Source: Coriobacteriaceae bacterium AF08-21
GTDB lineage: Bacteria > Actinomycetota > Coriobacteriia > Coriobacteriales > Coriobacteriaceae
Assembly (NCBI GenBank): GCA_027687465.1
Contig: JAQCQR010000017.1
Location: 1-51,757 of the forward strand
Length of the DNA: 51,757 nucleotides
Reading direction: 5' to 3'
Made by a program: the position numbers and the translations under genes. The notes below the pieces were generated by a model. It made no database searches. It saw nothing but the letters and a program-made list of their open reading frames with translations, and was not told where the DNA came from. Shown one piece after another: positions 41,037-50,495 of the stretch. Each line of letters begins with the position of its first letter. Within the stretch, counting starts at the first letter, position 1.

Positions 41037-43499
41037 CTACAACAGCGGATGACGTTTGAAATCCCAAGAGGTTTCAAACGAGTCCCAGTCAATCTTCGAA
41101 ATATCTGACGATTCGGCAACGATTCCACTCACTATGCTCACCGATTTCGGGTCGCCTTCAACATAGGGGGCCGAAGCTATATCAGACACCTGCATATTCA
41201 TCGTTGGATTCTGCGCCGAAAGACACAGAGCAGAAAGAGAGCTGTTCAACAGGCCCAATATATAATTGAATTGTGGCTCCTTCGGAAAACAACAATGTGC
41301 CGCAATGTCATAAAAAGAATCTTCAGGAGCAGACCTGAAGCCAGGTCTTCCCGATGTCAGCATTGTGCATGTAATCTTAGGCTTTCGCAGCATTTCGAGC
41401 GGTAAAACGCGGGCATGAGGTTGCTCGAGGATGTAATTCGGATCATTGTTGTAGAAAAGCAAATACTCTAGATTGCCGTTCCATTTTCGATATTTACCTC
41501 CCTTAAGGTATTTAATCCACTTATGGTTCGAATCGTTTTGAGTCGGTGACCAATCTGTTTCCCACCACAAACGTAGAAACTTTTCGTTATTCGAAGTTTG
41601 CATCCCGACTTTAGGATGGGCCACCTCGTCAATAAATCGTCCGGAGGAATAAGCCTCCAATAGCCCATCCCCCAACCAGTAGGCTATGGGGGTGCCGGGG
41701 ATTTGTTTGAAGGTGTCGGCGTCGCGACGGTAGAACCAACCACAGTCGGAGTTTTGGATGGCCTCCAGCGCCTTGGGAGCCTGAACCGTGGGGCCAGTAA
41801 AATCGGCAAGACGAACGTATCCGCCCTTATAGCCATCGATATGCGAATTGTGATAGGTAAATGTGCAGATAGGCACGGTTGCCCCTGCAAAGCCAGAATA
41901 CTCGAGCTGAATGAGCGTGGTTAGGGTCTTGTCATCGATAAGCCTATTTCGAAGCTTCTCGTAGCTACCGATAAACATCCAAACAAACGGAGTCATCATT
42001 CCGATTTCGCCGTGCTCGCCGGCAAAGTCCATAATACGCACGATGAACGAAGAGAACAGGTCGCTCTTCACGTCGGGGTAGTTCTTCTTGACCCACTTGC
42101 TCATAAAGGGGTTAAAGCTGCTGCTGCCCATATACGGAGGATTCGCCACGACGCAGGTAAAACGACGGGACAGTTTCTCGCAGATGGCGGCAGCGCATTC
42201 GAGCTTAGTTTTAGTCGCAGAAGCAAAAAGATCGTCGGAACAGCTCACGGCGGCGGCCTTAAGCTCGTCAATCTCGTCCTCTGAAGGATTAAGAAGCGAG
42301 CCGATCTCGCCCAAATGGCTCAGTTCCTCGGCGAGCTTCTTGTTGCCCGGCAGCTCATCCTCCCCCAGCGGAATGCTCGTGAGCACGGTAACATCGGCGC
42401 GAACGCCACGCCTAAAGAAGCGACGGTCGTGCTCGCGAGCGCACATGGCAAGCGCCAGCTCGGCGATCTGAGCCGCACGGGGATCGATCTCCATGCCAGC
42501 GAGGTTTTTAGTAAGAATGAGCTCGGGAATTTCGCGCTCACGATAGCCGCGCTCCTCGTACATATGGAAGAGCAATTCGAACGCATAGACCAGGATATGG
42601 CCCGAGCCGCATGCGGGGTCACAGAGGGTTATCTCCTCGGGGCTCGAGATGCGGATGAAGTCCTCGTGCTCAGCATCGGGCTCGATGTAATATTCCATGC
42701 GCTCGCGCAGCGAACTCCCCGGGTTATTGAGCATCCACAGACGGCCGAGCGAGTTCTCGACCATATAGCGTACGATCCACTCGGGGGTGAAGAGCTGCGT
42801 GGCGGGCGCGATGTCCGCCGCCGCTGCCTTGCGCTTGGATTTGAAGAACTCGTCTTTAACGTCAGCGTTGTAGTACTGATACATCCAGCCCAGAACGGTC
42901 ACGCCCTCGCGCCAGTCCTCGTCAGTGAGGACGGCATTGAGTTTGCCCACCACACTGTCGGCCATCATGAGACCCTGGGGCAACAGCAGCTCCATGGCTC
43001 CGCCTACGCGTTCAAAGACGCCCGGCAGGCAATCGGCAAGCTCCTCGCACTGAGCCACAAACAGGTAGCGCCACAGCGGTTCATCCAAGCCCGCCATCTT
43101 GAGCTCGGCTATGTGATCGGTATCGACCGTCGCTATCTCCACGTCCAGTGCGTTCTCCACGGCCTCGCTGCCATGGCTGCCGTCCGCACGACTTAGCAAG
43201 CGCATACGGCTGGGGAGCCATCCACGTGCATCCATAAAGCGAATGGCCACGATGCGGTTGAACCAGGTGTAGGCCGCACGGTCGCGCAGCGCCTCGTGAC
43301 CCACCTCTGCCTGCATGCGCAGCAGTTCGTCGCGCTGCTCAATCTCAGCCGGACTTAGAGGCAGGCCGTTGACGGTCTCGGACCCAACGGGCACGGGTGC
43401 AGGTTCGGTGATGCCGTAGCGCACCATCTGCGCCTCCACGCCTTTGATGAGCTCCGTACGGGCCCAGGTGCAGAAGCTCTTAAGAGCAGAATCGTTCAT
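41037..43499 (-). CDS. pglX: BREX adenine-specific methyltransferase PglX, N-terminal part
   Basis: Site-specific N6-adenine DNA methyltransferase that marks host DNA in type 1 BREX. 820 residues, where full-length PglX is about 1150-1250. SAM-binding motif I is in LCDPACGSGHILVYAFE near residue 295; catalytic motif IV is NPPY in VVANPPYMGSSSF near 450. Target recognition should lie in the C-terminal half. It ends at SFETSWDFKRHPLL, a segment that in complete PglX proteins is followed by the part found here as a separate gene (38907-39875). ATG at 43499 follows GAAAGGCTC. The last 200 codons are visibly lower in GC than the first 600. Whether methylation needs both parts is open. Confidence 0.92.
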   Translation of the reverse strand: MNDSALKSFCTWARTELIKGVEAQMVRYGITEPAPVPVGSETVNGLPLSPAEIEQRDELLRMQAEVGHEALRDRAAYTWFNRIVAIRFMDARGWLPSRMRLLSRADGSHGSEAVENALDVEIATVDTDHIAELKMAGLDEPLWRYLFVAQCEELADCLPGVFERVGGAMELLLPQGLMMADSVVGKLNAVLTDEDWREGVTVLGWMYQYYNADVKDEFFKSKRKAAAADIAPATQLFTPEWIVRYMVENSLGRLWMLNNPGSSLRERMEYYIEPDAEHEDFIRISSPEEITLCDPACGSGHILVYAFELLFHMYEERGYREREIPELILTKNLAGMEIDPRAAQIAELALAMCAREHDRRFFRRGVRADVTVLTSIPLGEDELPGNKKLAEELSHLGEIGSLLNPSEDEIDELKAAAVSCSDDLFASATKTKLECAAAICEKLSRRFTCVVANPPYMGSSSFNPFMSKWVKKNYPDVKSDLFSSFIVRIMDFAGEHGEIGMMTPFVWMFIGSYEKLRNRLIDDKTLTTLIQLEYSGFAGATVPICTFTYHNSHIDGYKGGYVRLADFTGPTVQAPKALEAIQNSDCGWFYRRDADTFKQIPGTPIAYWLGDGLLEAYSSGRFIDEVAHPKVGMQTSNNEKFLRLWWETDWSPTQNDSNHKWIKYLKGGKYRKWNGNLEYLLFYNNDPNYILEQPHARVLPLEMLRKPKITCTMLTSGRPGFRSAPEDSFYDIAAHCCFPKEPQFNYILGLLNSSLSALCLSAQNPTMNMQVSDIASAPYVEGDPKSVSIVSGIVAESSDISKIDWDSFETSWDFKRHPLL

Positions 43500-43527
43500 G
43501 GTTGATGAGCCTTTCTAAACGCCATAA

Positions 43528-43557
43528 GCAACCGGCGCACGCTTTGGCGCCGGTTGC
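43528..43557 (-). other. hairpin between brxC and pglX
   Basis: Perfect 11-bp stem GCAACCGGCGC with its complement and an 8-nt loop, in the 66-bp gap. No T run follows, so it may act as an mRNA processing or partial attenuation site setting the amount of pglX message. Confidence 0.55.
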
Positions 43558-43565
43558 TCCGCGGG

Positions 43566-46500
43566 TTAGTTGATACGAATCTCGTCGTTTGCAGCGAGTG
43601 TCTGCATAAGGCGGGAGCGCAAGTCATCCACATAGCGCTCCACGTCCTCTGCGGTTGTGAGGCGGCTCGGCTTGGCCAGATCGGCGCGGCGCACGGTCTT
43701 GATCTTGCGCTGGGGCACGGGTGCAGGCACGGGAGCAGACGATGCGGCGCCCTTGTTGGAGACCTTCTTGACCACCTCACCCGTACTCGTGACCTCAGTG
43801 GCGCGGCGCTCGTTGTCCATACGCACGCGGGCCTCATCCACAGCGTCGTACATCTCGTTGGCCGCCGCACTGAGCCAGTCGCCCCAGTTAGTTGCAACAA
43901 CGCTCAGTTCGTTGAGACTTTGAGCGCTGTGGGCACGGTTTTTGAACGACTCGTATTTGGTGCCGGCGCCTGCTATGGCATCCTTGGCCTGATTGACAAA
44001 GCCCTTTTGGCTCTCGGCCTGCGCCCGCAGGTCTTGCAGATCGCTCTCGATGCGACACAAAAACTCATTGCGGCGGATGCCCAACAGCTTTTTCATGTCG
44101 TCCTCGACGGGATCCATAAGCGGCTGCAGGTCTTTAATATGGCCGTAGGGCTTGGGATCTTTGAGGATCTCGCGCACCTTTGCCACGCTCTTCACCGCGC
44201 CGGGAATGTCATCGGAGGCATACTCGATACCCTCGGTGCGGCTCAAGAAATCCTTGGCGTGGTCAAACGCTGTTCGTTGGTTGGACCCGAAGAACTCAAC
44301 CACCCTGTCAAAGTCTTCCTTGGCATCGAGCAGGCGGTCCTCATGCTTGGTGAACGTGGTCAAGAACGCCTCGGCCTCGTTCTGGTCCTTAAGGACGTCG
44401 GCCACCTCCGAGCGCATCTTCTCGCACTCGCCCTCACCGGGATACGGGTAGGCCGGCTTGATGCCCGTGTAGTAGTCGCGTGCCATGGCGACGCACACCT
44501 CACGCAAGTCCTCAAGGCGCTCCTTGAGCTCGGCCACGAGCTTATCCTCGTTGGAGGGCACGGTCTTGAGATCAAACAGGTCGCGCATGAGCTCACCCGC
44601 ACCGCTCAGCAAACGGTCGTTCATGCGCACGCGCAAGCGCACCTGGGCCTTATCGGCATCCTTGCGCAGGAGTGCCACCATGCGGCTGTCGTTAGCTTGA
44701 ACCGTCTGACCGCCAAACAGCACCTGCGCGCGCTGCTCCACCACAAGCTGCGCCACCACATTTGCGATATCGACCTCGCGCCAGCCAAAGGGCCTTTGCT
44801 GGTACTGGCGCTGGATATCGCCCATAGCGGTATCCAGGTGGCGCTGGTGCTGAACTTTGAGGTAGTCCTCAACCTCCTTGAGCGCACGCGTGTTACCCGC
44901 GTTCATGCCAGCGAGCCCCGCCTGGACGTTGCCCGCCAGAGTGGAGCGGATATCGGAATCGCTCGTGACCGGCGCGCCGATATAGTCGGCCTTTTCAAAG
45001 ACTACATCACACAGCTGCGCCAGCACCTGCTCAAAGACCTGGGCGGGCTTGGCCGCGCGGACCTCAACCATGCGGCCGTTGACTGCACAACGTGCATGGA
45101 GCACGGCCTCGCTCAAAAGGGTATCGGCCTCCTTCTCGTTATAGGCCGCCTCGCGCATCTTGGACTCGACGATCTGGCGCGTACTCAGCTGAAGCTCCTG
45201 GAGATTTCGCGTCTTGGCGTACTTGCGGATCTTGGCGGCGCTGACGAGCGTCTCCCAATAATCCGCCTCGTCACTCAAGGCCACGATGGCTTTGCCCGAA
45301 GAAGCCAAGGCCAGCTCGGTATCGTCCGCACGGCCCAGGTCGCTCGCCATAGTCGCCACGTAAAGCTCCATGCCGCCCATGCTGGTACCGTGGATTGAGC
45401 CGTCCACATAGCGGTCAAACGGGAAGTCGTTGGCCCCGCGGTTGAGTTTGCGCGCGGTGTAGATGCTGTCGAACAGGCGCTTTTTGATAGACTCGATCAC
45501 CTGTGCGTTGTCGATCGGGGTGCGTGCGATCTCCTGCGCTATCTCCTGCTCCTCGTCGGTGAGGAAGCTATAGGTATCGCCCTGGCGTGACACGTAGTTC
45601 TCGCGCTCCAAACGGGCGAGGGATTCCTTGACGCGGTCCTTGAGGGCGCGCTTGTCCACGTCGAGGCTATCGATCATGAGGATGGAAATGTTCTCGACCG
45701 TGGCCTTGACGTAGCCGATGTAACGAATCAGGTACAGGAGCTTGAGCACCTGAACGTCGTAGGGTTCAAGGCCCTCCGCGTTCTCGGCCGCACGGACCGC
45801 GCGGTCAACCACCTGGCTGATGCCGTGCTCAAGATCTTTGGAGATAGTGTCGAAGAAGCGCCAGAACGGCACGAGCGCACCGGTCTGGTCATGCTGGATG
45901 ACCTGAGCGCTCTCCTGAAATGCGCTCAGCATGGAGCGCTCGCCCGTGGACATGTGCTTGGCCTTGACACCGTGCTTGCGCACCTCGGTCATCACGTCGG
46001 GCAGGAGCTTAAACTGATAGCCCACAAACGGGTAGCTGGCCACAAAATCCTTGGAGTTGGCGTAGCCGGCAAGGTCGGAGCGCGAGCCACCCTCAAAGGT
46101 AAAGTTGTTTTTGAGCACGGCGGTGTCTTGCTCGTAGACCCGTGCAAGCATAGCGGCCGCAAGCGCGGTCTTCTCGAGCACACGGCGCTGGATGACCTCG
46201 TCCACGCTGGAGCTGGAAAGCGAAAGGCGGGTATTGAAGCGGCCTTGAATCTTTGAAAAGTCGTTGCCCACGGGCAGACTCAGGTTGTCGATGGCCTCCT
46301 GGCTCGTGACCATCACCCACACGCGGCCACCGCAGGCGGCACCCAGCTCCTCGACGATGGTCTGAAGGCTCAGCATAAGGCTTGGGTCCTGGTCGTTTGT
46401 AATAAACTGACCCACCTCATCGACCATAAAGAGCAAACGGAAGTTGCCGCCGTGGGCCGCTGCCTGAGCGTCCACGTAGTCCTTGACCTTTTTGGCAAAG

Positions 46501-47228
46501 ACATCAGGGGCCAAAACCTCGTCCTCAGAACCCTCGAGCCAGTTCCATGCGGCCTTTTCGCTCATGCCGAGCACGCTCTGCAGCACCTCGACGACGTCGT
46601 CCTCAAAGTAGCTGTAGGTGTCGCGGGCCTGGAGCCAGGACTCGCCGTTGACGCGCTCAAAGGCCTCGCGGAACTCCTGGGTCTTGCCCAGGGAATCGAT
46701 GTAGTCCTCGAGCTTTGCAAGCTTGATGTCCTCGCCGTAGAAGCCGCGCGCCTCGTAGAACATGCGCTCAAAGCCGCGAAGCAGCGCCGTGGGAGCCGTA
46801 TCGCCCTGCTTCCACTGGCCCGCCTTGCTATCGATGTTAAAGAGGATGGCCTGCGTGGGCACCGAGCAGGCGCGCTCCATGGCAGCCGCGACCATGGGGT
46901 CGACGATTTTGCCGTCAAAGTAGCGGATGGCGCTCTTGCCGCCGATCTGGCGATTCTCGAGCAGGTAGCTCAGCATCTTGAGGAAGTGCGATTTACCGGA
47001 ACCGAAGAAACCACTGATCCACACGCCGATTTTGTCGGTGCGCGCATCGATGGCATCGCCGTAGGCCTTGAAGAACGTGGCAAAGTGCCTCTGCAACTCG
47101 CGCGTCACCACGTACTCGTCAAGCTCCTGGCGGATGGACCCATCTTTTGAATCCTGGACCTTGACCACACCGTTGATGGAACGGTTGATGTCTTTTGCAA
47201 AGAGGTCGCGAATGATCGTGTTGTCCAT
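43566..47228 (-). CDS. brxC: BREX protein BrxC (large AAA+ ATPase)
   Basis: Core BREX ATPase (DUF499/PglY-like). 1220 residues, the usual length of about 1200. Walker A is in WISGFFGSGKSHFLKML (residues 73-82); Walker B is in LLFMVDEVGQFI near 267, followed by the sensor-like WVMVTSQEAID. A long helical C-terminal half contains coiled-coil stretches and a Lys/Pro-rich linker near residue 1180. ATG at 47228 with AAAGGAGCACCC. It follows brxB by 78 bp and precedes pglX by 66 bp on the same strand. Confidence 0.94.
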   Translation of the reverse strand: MDNTIIRDLFAKDINRSINGVVKVQDSKDGSIRQELDEYVVTRELQRHFATFFKAYGDAIDARTDKIGVWISGFFGSGKSHFLKMLSYLLENRQIGGKSAIRYFDGKIVDPMVAAAMERACSVPTQAILFNIDSKAGQWKQGDTAPTALLRGFERMFYEARGFYGEDIKLAKLEDYIDSLGKTQEFREAFERVNGESWLQARDTYSYFEDDVVEVLQSVLGMSEKAAWNWLEGSEDEVLAPDVFAKKVKDYVDAQAAAHGGNFRLLFMVDEVGQFITNDQDPSLMLSLQTIVEELGAACGGRVWVMVTSQEAIDNLSLPVGNDFSKIQGRFNTRLSLSSSSVDEVIQRRVLEKTALAAAMLARVYEQDTAVLKNNFTFEGGSRSDLAGYANSKDFVASYPFVGYQFKLLPDVMTEVRKHGVKAKHMSTGERSMLSAFQESAQVIQHDQTGALVPFWRFFDTISKDLEHGISQVVDRAVRAAENAEGLEPYDVQVLKLLYLIRYIGYVKATVENISILMIDSLDVDKRALKDRVKESLARLERENYVSRQGDTYSFLTDEEQEIAQEIARTPIDNAQVIESIKKRLFDSIYTARKLNRGANDFPFDRYVDGSIHGTSMGGMELYVATMASDLGRADDTELALASSGKAIVALSDEADYWETLVSAAKIRKYAKTRNLQELQLSTRQIVESKMREAAYNEKEADTLLSEAVLHARCAVNGRMVEVRAAKPAQVFEQVLAQLCDVVFEKADYIGAPVTSDSDIRSTLAGNVQAGLAGMNAGNTRALKEVEDYLKVQHQRHLDTAMGDIQRQYQQRPFGWREVDIANVVAQLVVEQRAQVLFGGQTVQANDSRMVALLRKDADKAQVRLRVRMNDRLLSGAGELMRDLFDLKTVPSNEDKLVAELKERLEDLREVCVAMARDYYTGIKPAYPYPGEGECEKMRSEVADVLKDQNEAEAFLTTFTKHEDRLLDAKEDFDRVVEFFGSNQRTAFDHAKDFLSRTEGIEYASDDIPGAVKSVAKVREILKDPKPYGHIKDLQPLMDPVEDDMKKLLGIRRNEFLCRIESDLQDLRAQAESQKGFVNQAKDAIAGAGTKYESFKNRAHSAQSLNELSVVATNWGDWLSAAANEMYDAVDEARVRMDNERRATEVTSTGEVVKKVSNKGAASSAPVPAPVPQRKIKTVRRADLAKPSRLTTAEDVERYVDDLRSRLMQTLAANDEIRIN

Positions 47229-47306
47229 GGGTGCTCCTTTGGGTTTGGGAACGTTATGGCAAAGGGTTATTACCGGTGGCAGGGCCTTATCTGCGGGGAG
47301 CCGTGC

Positions 47307-47999
47307 TTACGAGATATCGATGGCGCGGTAGTAGTTATCGGCAGGCAGACGGTTAAAGAGTTGGAAAGAAGAGCCGTTGAAGCTGCCCGGATAGGCAGCG
47401 ACCACAGGCACCTCATCAAAATCCGCAAGCATGCAATGGAGAAGCGTGTGCATGCGAAAGAATGGGAAGACCTCGCCCGCGCCGGTGAGAAGAACGACGT
47501 CTCCAGGCGCGTGCGGCTCGGTCTGCTCAAGGATGTACGCGGCGACTTTCTCGGGCGAGGCGAACTTGGCCACGTCCTCGAGCACGCGCTGGGTACCGCG
47601 GCGCTCCTCTTGGCGTGGGATGGCCTTAAGGACACGGCGCTTTTCGAGAATTGCCAGCACGGCGTCGTAGAGGTTCACGACCTTGAGCGTGCACGGAAGC
47701 TTGTCGGCCTCGGCATCGCGTGAAAGGGCGTCAAATAATGCACGCGCCTCAAACTCCAGCGCGGGGTCATAGCAAAAGGTGTGGAAGCCGATCTCATTGC
47801 CTATGCCCTTGTTGGCCAAAAAGTCCTCGCTGCACAGGCACTCGCGCAGAAGCTGCGCACGGCGCTCAAATTCCTGACGGGCGTGCTCGGAGCGGACATG
47901 CGCCGCCACGACGCTCTTGCGGGAATGGATGCCGATATTGGTGGCGAGATCGGTCGCCGGGGTGATAACAGGATCGACGGCGCTTTTGACGGGAGCCAC
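47307..47999 (-). CDS. brxB: BREX protein BrxB (DUF1788)
   Basis: Small core protein of type 1 BREX, biochemical role undefined. 230 residues, a little longer than the usual 190-200 because of the N-terminal stretch. Family features are NEIGFHTFCYDPALE, the central hydrophobic VVLLTGAGEVFPFFRMHTLL and the ending VPVVAAYPGSFNGSSFQLFNRLPADNYYRAIDI. Start taken as GTG at 47999, one base after the brxA TAG stop, so translational coupling with brxA is likely; no internal ATG offers a better start. Confidence 0.9.
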   Translation of the reverse strand: MAPVKSAVDPVITPATDLATNIGIHSRKSVVAAHVRSEHARQEFERRAQLLRECLCSEDFLANKGIGNEIGFHTFCYDPALEFEARALFDALSRDAEADKLPCTLKVVNLYDAVLAILEKRRVLKAIPRQEERRGTQRVLEDVAKFASPEKVAAYILEQTEPHAPGDVVLLTGAGEVFPFFRMHTLLHCMLADFDEVPVVAAYPGSFNGSSFQLFNRLPADNYYRAIDIS

Positions 48000-48000
48000 G

Positions 48001-48651
48001 CTACATCACCGCCCTGCCGGTAAGGGCCGCGATAAGCGACTGCTCGCCCAGCTGAACCAAGGCTCGCTCGACATCGGAATCGAGGAAGAGTGGTGACAGG
48101 CGCTCGGACTCCGGGCCCTGGCCCTCGCCGATAAGGCCGGCATGGCGGAGCGTCTGGCGGAGCGAGCCCTTAATGCGCTTGACCGTGGCCTCAGTCCAGC
48201 GGGCCGCGTCCGGATACTCCGTGGTAAAGCGTGTCATAAAGGCGTTGAGGTCAACCGCCGTAAAGGCATAATCAAAGTTTTGAAGGCGCTCCCCCACCTC
48301 AACGAGCACGAGCTCGCGCACGATGTCGTAGCGGCAGATCATGCTGTAGAAGATGGCCTGGTCCGCCTGCGTGGGGGCGCCGGATGCCATGAGGCTGGTT
48401 AGGGATGATGCAGCCTCGACGGCGGTATTGGGGTCGATGCCGCGCGCGGCGCATACGGCGTCCGTGGGCACCATGGCGTCGAGGCGGCGAAGGCACACGG
48501 TTGCGCGGTTGGCGACCATGCGCTCCGTGGGATATTGAAAGAGGTTCTCGCTCTTTACGCGTACAATGACCTGCTCGTCGCTTGTGCCCTGCATACGCAG
48601 GGCAGCGACGATGCGCATCTCATGCGGGAGGAATTGCTCGCGGGTGAGCAC
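48001..48651 (-). CDS. brxA: BREX protein BrxA (DUF1819), first gene of the operon
   Basis: Small DNA-binding core protein of type 1 BREX. From the GTG at 48651 it is 216 residues: FLPHEMRIVAALRMQGTSDEQV, then LFQYPTERMVANRATVCLRRL, typical for the N-terminal helices of BrxA, and later TEATVKRIKGSLRQTLRHAGL. The start is uncertain because an 11-base G tract ends exactly at this GTG. A GTG at 48693 in the same frame would read through the tract as SGGG and give 230 residues, but its ribosome site is too close. Either way a change in tract length alters frame or the spacing ahead of the start, hence BREX expression. Confidence 0.85.
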   Translation of the reverse strand: MLTREQFLPHEMRIVAALRMQGTSDEQVIVRVKSENLFQYPTERMVANRATVCLRRLDAMVPTDAVCAARGIDPNTAVEAASSLTSLMASGAPTQADQAIFYSMICRYDIVRELVLVEVGERLQNFDYAFTAVDLNAFMTRFTTEYPDAARWTEATVKRIKGSLRQTLRHAGLIGEGQGPESERLSPLFLDSDVERALVQLGEQSLIAALTGRAVM

Positions 48652-48661
48652 CCCCCCCCCC
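48651..48661 (-). repeat. 11-base homopolymer G tract at the 5' end of brxA
   Basis: Eleven consecutive C on the plus strand, G on the coding strand. It lies at the translation start of the first gene of the BREX operon, a typical place for a phase-variable switch by slipped-strand mispairing. Confidence 0.9.
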
Positions 48662-48680
48662 GAACGCTTTTTGTGGTTAC

Positions 48681-48709
48681 ATCCACAGTACACGCTCCAA
48701 GGGTGTCAA
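48681..48709 (-). promoter_or_regulatory. BREX promoter candidate
   Basis: A perfect -35 TTGACA at 48704-48709 (minus strand) with only a poor -10 (GTGGAT) 17 bp on. It would start transcription just before the G tract, leaving the tract in the leader or at the 5' end of the coding region. Confidence 0.35.
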
Positions 48710-48721
48710 AGGCTGTCACAA

Positions 48722-48755
48722 GTGCGCCGCAACCCGGCAGGCAGGCGCGGCGCAC
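48722..48755. other. GC-rich inverted repeat upstream of the BREX promoter
   Basis: Nine-bp perfect arms GTGCGCCGC and GCGGCGCAC with a 16-nt centre, 13 bp upstream of the TTGACA. It could be an operator or a terminator of unseen upstream transcription. Confidence 0.5.
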
Positions 48756-48993
48756 ATGACAATAATCATACCTGTTGGTAAAAAAGTTACCACGCCCAGA
48801 GTGTCAAATGTTGAGCAACATAATTTAATCCGGTTAACGGTCATTTTCGCAGCTTAGAAACTTTAACGAGGCCGCCCCAAATCACACTTGCCAGACAACC
48901 GCGCTTACGAATGCAGGCACGTACACGCCCAACATCACCCTCCGCTATATTCAACATAGAGTTATACATATGCTTCTATGTAAGGAGTTTCGT

Positions 48994-49167
48994 ATGCCTG
49001 TCGTAAAGCCTATTTCTGATCAGACGCGCGCACTAACTACCATTCAGGAACGCGAAGATCACATTCAACGTGCCATCGCTCGTGGCTACGACGACCTCAC
49101 CAACGGTCGCATTCGCCCCTGGAAACAGGCGAAGGCCGAGGCGGATCGGATGCGAGCCTCGAGATGA
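48994..49167 (+). CDS. small antitoxin-like protein
   Basis: 57 residues: MPVVKPISDQ at the start, a central helix REDHIQRAIARGYDDL, and the end NGRIRPWKQAKAEADRM. The pattern of a short N-terminal strand, helix, then G-x-x-x-PW-x-x-AKAE resembles RelB/YefM-type antitoxins, but no toxin gene accompanies it. ATG at 48994 is preceded by TAAGGAGTTTCGT, a good site. It lies in the region divergent to BREX. It may be an orphan antitoxin or an unrelated small regulator. Confidence 0.6.
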   Translation: MPVVKPISDQTRALTTIQEREDHIQRAIARGYDDLTNGRIRPWKQAKAEADRMRASR

Positions 49168-49298
49168 TCCCTCCCCCATGTAACCATCCTGTAAATCATA
49201 GCGGCGTAGTCGAGTTTTACCATGATGCGGTCGCTCCTGGCGCTCCACTGTGCTAAAGTATCCCGAACGTTCAAACGACTACGAGGGGGAACTAGAAG

Positions 49299-50423
<1,125 letters not shown>

Positions 50424-50495
50424 CCCGCAACACGCGGGCCGACCAGCCACTTCAAACCACCCTGTTTAGATCAAAACCTGCTAAGGAGTTTTTCT

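Larger units (their letters stand above)
39900..41660 (-). other. lower-GC block inside pglX: 3' part of the methyltransferase gene plus two cargo genes
   Basis: Hand counts of sampled 60-base lines: 41221-41280 has 26 G+C, 40681-40740 has 27 and 40561-40620 has 33, against 36 at 41761-41820 and 34 at 39361-39420. The drop starts near 41690 within the pglX N-part and ends near 39900 before the pglX C-part, suggesting import of this block by recombination. Confidence 0.5.
48652..48993. other. divergent region upstream of the BREX operon
   Basis: 342 bases: the G tract, a BREX promoter candidate, a GC-rich hairpin (48722-48755), then an AT-rich part to 48990 with the promoter of the small antitoxin-like gene. 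No other frame is supported. Confidence 0.5.

Noticed and set aside
38907..43499. pglX as a simple frameshifted pseudogene
   Set aside because: The two parts are 1.16 kb apart with intact genes between, and the downstream part has its own start and ribosome site.
43554..45398. 614-codon plus-strand frame opposite brxC
   Set aside because: Shadow of the BrxC gene; composition typical of antisense frames in GC-rich DNA.
49033..49248. Toxin partner on the opposite strand of the antitoxin-like gene
   Set aside because: The frame is antisense to the small gene, has no ribosome site and no toxin family features.
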